Shown in pieces: positions 4,464 to 6,875 of a stretch of DNA of 6,875 nucleotides (positions are counted from its first letter, which is position 1; every line of letters begins with the position of its first letter). This DNA is from a bacterium (GTDB lineage Bacteria; Spirochaetota; UBA4802; UBA5550). Position numbers and translations under genes: made by a program. The notes beneath the pieces were generated by a model that was not told the origin of the DNA, did no database searches, and saw nothing but the letters and a program-made list of their open reading frames with translations. Location: the NCBI GenBank assembly GCA_024224995.1, contig JAAENB010000764.1, positions 1-6,875 on the forward strand. The letters run 5' to 3'.

Positions 4464-6308
4464 ATGAATGCTGCACTGAAAAAAATGACAAAAAATATTC
4501 TTATGGTTTACCCCAAAATACCAACCACCTACTGGAGTTTTGAATACGCGCTATCCTTTGTGGGAGACAAGTCACTCATGCCGCCGCTGGGGCTGATTAC
4601 TATAGCCGCCATGCTCCCTGAAGAATACAGGGTAAAACTGGTAGACCTGAACATTGAAGAATTAAATGATGATGATATAACTAACGCGGATATGGTCTTT
4701 ATTTCCGCCATGATTGTTCAGCAGGAGTCTTTTACGGAAGTGGTAAAACGCTGTAATGAACTGAATAAACCTGTTGCTGCCGGAGGCCCCTACCCCACCA
4801 CCTCGTATGAAAAGATTGAAGGGGTTGATTATTTTATCCTGAACGAAGGGGAAATTACCCTGCCCAAATTCATTTCCGACCTGGAAAACGGTACTCCGCA
4901 GCATATTTATACGGATGAAACCAAACCCCATATGCGGGAAACCCCGGTGCCCCGGTTTGATCTGCTCAATGTAGACGCATACTCCACAATGGTCGTACAG
5001 TCATCACGGGGATGCCCGTTTAACTGTGAATTTTGTGACATCATTGAAATGTTCGGCAGGGTTCCACGCTATAAAGAGCCGGAGCAGCTGCTGAAAGAAT
5101 TTGAAGTTTTTACCGGCATGGGATACATTGGACCGCTCTTTATTGTTGATGATAATTTCATTGGCAACAAAAAGAAGGTGAAAGAACTGCTGCGAAGTAT
5201 TGTTCAGTGGCAAAAGGATCATGATTTTCCGTTTACTCTTTTTACCGAAGCCAGCATAAACCTGGCCCAGGATGAAGAGCTGCTGGATCTTATGGTTGAG
5301 GCCGGATTTAACATGGTCTTCATTGGCATAGAAACACCCGACACCAGCACGCTTGAAGTATCGAACAAACAGCAAAACGTACGGACCAACATTCACGAAA
5401 GTGTCCGGCTCATCCAGTCCAAAGGAATTGAGGTTCTGGCCGGGTTCATTGTAGGATTTGATACGGACCCAAAAGATATTTTCGACATGCAGATAAATTT
5501 CATCAAAGAAGCGGCAATTCCCATGGCTATGATAGGCATCATGATGGCCCTGCCCAAAACCCAGCTCCACCGGAGACTGGAAAAAGAAGGGAGACTCCTG
5601 GGTGATACTCACGGTAATAACACTCATGAAATGGAATTGAATTTTACTCCTGTTATGCCGGTGGAAGAACTTGTTGCGGGCTACAAAAAAGTGATATCCG
5701 AAATATACAAACCTGAGAATTATTTCAACCGGTGTATTGAATTGATCAACCGGATCCCCAAACAGGCTTTTAAAAGCAGAGTCCTTCAAAAAAATGATCT
5801 TAAGGCTTTGTTTAAATCTCTTGTGAAGCAGACTTTTTCTTCATATGGGTTTCATTATTGGAAGCTGCTGCTTACTACGATTATCCGGAATCGTCATAAT
5901 TTTACTCTTGCCGCTAACCTGGCGATCAAAGGATATCATTTTTTCAAAATCACTAATGAGATCCTTGAAGCGGATTCATTTAACTCACGGTATAAAACAG
6001 CCCTGGCATCGGTTCGGGAGGAGATTGCTGAGATTGAAAACAGTAACCTGGTTACGGCAATCTGGGATATTAAAGGTCACATCAAATCCCTTGAAAAAGA
6101 CCTGGAAAAAATCTATAAAAAATTAAGCCCCGTGGTTAAAAACCAGGTAAAAGATACCCTTTTAAACTTTGAAGCAAGCTGCCAGGAAGAAATTCTCAAA
6201 ATAGTTCGCCCGGCAAATCTCCCGCAAGAAGAGCTCAAAGAAGCGGATGCTTTCAGCAACTCCAGCTCTGCGGGCAATACCTCGGAAGAAGCAGTCTACG
6301 TCTCTTAA
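4464..6308 (+). CDS. B12-binding domain radical SAM protein with DUF4070-like region
   Basis: The 614 residues fall into three parts. An N-terminal cobalamin-binding Rossmann-like domain (about 10-150) shows VYPKIP, MPPLGLITIAAMLP, LVDLN and AAGGPYPT; like many of this group it lacks the DxHxxG histidine. A radical SAM core follows (about 170-365), with CxxxCxxC at Cys184, Cys188 and Cys191 binding the 4Fe-4S cluster, then FCDI, GRxPRYK, VDDNFIGNKKKV and GIETPD. A DUF4070-like region (about 365-505) completes the known architecture. Such proteins use SAM and often methylcobalamin to methylate unreactive carbons; the hopanoid C-2 methylase HpnP has a similar architecture, but nothing here shows a hopanoid substrate. 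Residues from about 505 form a charged, helical, coiled-coil-like tail ending in a Ser/Glu-rich stretch, longer than the usual ~480-520-residue proteins. The gene stands alone and its substrate is unknown. The final Ser codon and stop lie inside a repeat. Confidence 0.85.
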   Translation: MNAALKKMTKNILMVYPKIPTTYWSFEYALSFVGDKSLMPPLGLITIAAMLPEEYRVKLVDLNIEELNDDDITNADMVFISAMIVQQESFTEVVKRCNELNKPVAAGGPYPTTSYEKIEGVDYFILNEGEITLPKFISDLENGTPQHIYTDETKPHMRETPVPRFDLLNVDAYSTMVVQSSRGCPFNCEFCDIIEMFGRVPRYKEPEQLLKEFEVFTGMGYIGPLFIVDDNFIGNKKKVKELLRSIVQWQKDHDFPFTLFTEASINLAQDEELLDLMVEAGFNMVFIGIETPDTSTLEVSNKQQNVRTNIHESVRLIQSKGIEVLAGFIVGFDTDPKDIFDMQINFIKEAAIPMAMIGIMMALPKTQLHRRLEKEGRLLGDTHGNNTHEMELNFTPVMPVEELVAGYKKVISEIYKPENYFNRCIELINRIPKQAFKSRVLQKNDLKALFKSLVKQTFSSYGFHYWKLLLTTIIRNRHNFTLAANLAIKGYHFFKITNEILEADSFNSRYKTALASVREEIAEIENSNLVTAIWDIKGHIKSLEKDLEKIYKKLSPVVKNQVKDTLLNFEASCQEEILKIVRPANLPQEELKEADAFSNSSSAGNTSEEAVYVS

Positions 6309-6398
6309 GAGCAGGTGACCCGGGTCTTCGGCTCCGCTCAGACACCGGATGGCCGGGAAAAAATAGATCAGAAACTGTTTATAGACCGGAGTCCATTT
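6303..6398. repeat. Diverged direct repeat, copy 1 (overlaps the radical SAM stop codon)
   Basis: The copy starts TCTTAAGAGCA and shares with copy 2 (6625-6695) the ordered blocks TGACCCGG, GGCCGGGAAAAA, GAAACTGT and ACCGG-GTC. It carries about 24 extra nt (around 6324-6348), including the GACCCGGGTC palindrome at 6317-6326 and a CCGGGTC/GAC-CCGG hairpin. The TAA stop of the radical SAM gene (6306-6308) lies within it. Confidence 0.7.
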
Positions 6399-6461
6399 CT
6401 ATCGGCCCCCCACCCCCCGGAGGGGGCGCAAGAGTTTTTGGAAATGAGCCAATTTTCGCCC

Positions 6462-6475
6462 GGGGTTTTAACCCC
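6462..6475. repeat. Small palindrome
   Basis: GGGGTT (6462-6467) pairs with AACCCC (6470-6475) around two T. The right arm can alternatively pair with GGGG at 6478-6481, so two mutually exclusive folds exist. There is no trailing U-run. Confidence 0.45.
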
Positions 6476-6562
6476 ATGGGGCAGCAGAGCATAACTCCGG
6501 ATAACATCTTCCGTGAACAGGCTCTGTTTATAGATTAGTTTCCCCGGGCTATGGGTATTTCT

Positions 6563-6593
6563 CATAACGTGGGGCTTCCAGCCCCTCGTTATG
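6563..6593. repeat. Long hairpin (12 bp with one T-T mismatch)
   Basis: CATAACG (6563-6569) pairs with CGTTATG (6587-6593). GGGGC (6571-6575) pairs with GCCCC (6581-6585) around a TTCCA loop, with a single T-T mismatch between the two stems. The fold is too good to be chance. It looks like an intergenic repeat unit rather than a terminator. Confidence 0.6.
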
Positions 6594-6624
6594 AAGAAGG
6601 AAGCTCCGGCTCTAAATCTTAGTT

Positions 6625-6695
6625 TCTTAAGAGCAACTGACCCGGCAGGGCCGGGAAAAATACAAAAGAAACTGTGGGTATACCGGGGTCTGTTT
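6625..6695. repeat. Diverged direct repeat, copy 2
   Basis: The copy starts TCTTAAGAGCA, like copy 1 (6303-6398), and keeps TGACCCGG, GGCCGGGAAAAA, GAAACTGT and ACCGG-GTC in order but lacks the central ~24 nt. This copy is wholly intergenic. Confidence 0.7.
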
Positions 6696-6705
6696 TGCGA
6701 AGATG

Positions 6706-6841
6706 CTCCGGAAAAGGTGTGCGACCCCTGCGAGGGGTTTGGTTCTGAGAGACGTTGCAGTGCAACGCCTTTACTGGCTGGTTTCTGGCCAGGGTTATGG
6801 AGATTCCGGGAAGGAGTGCGGCCCCTGCGAGGGTATTCGGT
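6706..6841. repeat. Pair of ~38-nt direct repeats
   Basis: Copies at 6706-6743 and 6804-6841 share CCGG, GTGCG, and CCCCTGCGAGGG followed by a T/G-rich end ending GGT, with a few substitutions and single-base indels. Between them lies a palindrome, CGTTGCA-G-TGCAACG (6753-6767). Short C/G arms inside each copy (CCCCT and AGGGG in copy 1) can form hairpins. Confidence 0.6.
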
Positions 6842-6848
6842 ACGTGTA

Positions 6849-6870
6849 GGGGCACGGCGTGCCGTGCCCT
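6849..6870. repeat. Near-perfect palindrome at the right edge
   Basis: GGGCACGGC (6850-6858) is the exact reverse complement of GCCGTGCCC (6861-6869), separated by GT, with a G-T closing pair outside (6849-6870). It belongs to the same repeat-dense stretch, and more of it may lie past the window edge. Confidence 0.6.
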
Positions 6871-6875
6871 CACGG

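Larger units (their letters stand above)
6309..6875. other. Non-coding, repeat- and hairpin-rich region
   Basis: This 567-nt stretch has higher GC than the genes around it. Open frames of 65 and 84 residues on the minus strand cover it but lack ribosome binding sites and recognisable motifs. It holds two families of diverged direct repeats, several hairpins, a CTGTTTATAGA repeat (6375-6385 and 6524-6534) and a C/G-run hairpin (6413-6417 with 6422-6426). None of the hairpins has a U-run, so no clear terminator for the radical SAM gene is seen. Confidence 0.6.

Noticed and set aside
5004..5789. 261-residue minus-strand open frame inside the radical SAM gene
   Set aside because: It is a shadow of the well-supported plus-strand gene; composition is rich in Phe/His/Asn with no motif and no start signal.
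6368..6565. 65-residue minus-strand open frame in the right intergenic region
   Set aside because: It spans repeats and hairpins, with no ribosome binding site and no recognisable domain.
6619..6873. 84-residue minus-strand open frame at the right edge
   Set aside because: It reads through both repeat families and palindromes, so it is most likely not a gene.

Overview
The window is a bacterial chromosomal segment. Three complete protein genes, one tRNA gene and the 5' end of a fourth protein gene are separated by AT-rich or repeat-rich spacers. The genes are of moderate GC content with strong GGAGG/AGGAG ribosome binding sites, and the sequence 2705-2733 is a textbook sigma-70 promoter. The organism makes selenoproteins, because a tRNA-Sec and selA are both present. 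It also uses acyl-CoA synthetase chemistry and B12/radical-SAM chemistry. That set fits a Gram-negative, probably anaerobic or facultative environmental bacterium. I cannot fix the phylum; Spirochaetota- or Fibrobacterota-like lineages are only guesses.

Layout, left to right. The minus strand at 1-81 carries the N-terminus of a probable IS200-like/REP-associated (Y1) transposase. Its ribosome binding site is partly buried in a hairpin. Upstream of it lie helically phased A/T-tracts (163-218) and a direct-repeat/palindrome pair (231-304). A strong intrinsic terminator (321-360) ends the next minus-strand gene at 385-2298, a 637-residue long-chain acyl-CoA synthetase of the AMP-binding family. 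A divergent control region (2299-2593) contains a palindromic operator-like site.

On the plus strand, tRNA-Sec (anticodon UCA, 2594-2683) is followed by a perfect TTGACA-17-TATAAT promoter and then selA (2778-4166). Together they form a selenocysteine-synthesis locus: SelA converts Ser-tRNA(Sec), made on this tRNA, to Sec-tRNA(Sec). The partners selB and selD are not in the window. After a 297-nt spacer comes a 614-residue B12-binding radical SAM protein with a DUF4070-like C-terminal part (4464-6308). It is probably a class B type methylase or similar enzyme, with no pathway neighbours here to name its substrate.

The last ~570 nt (6309-6875) hold no convincing gene. They are GC-richer and packed with diverged direct repeats and hairpins. 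One repeat supplies the stop codon of the radical SAM gene and recurs 0.3 kb downstream.

No clearly new multi-gene system is visible. The most notable points are the irregular acceptor stem of the tRNA-Sec, the selC-selA pairing with its own consensus promoter, the REP-like palindromes beside a transposase start, and the repeat cluster at the right end.
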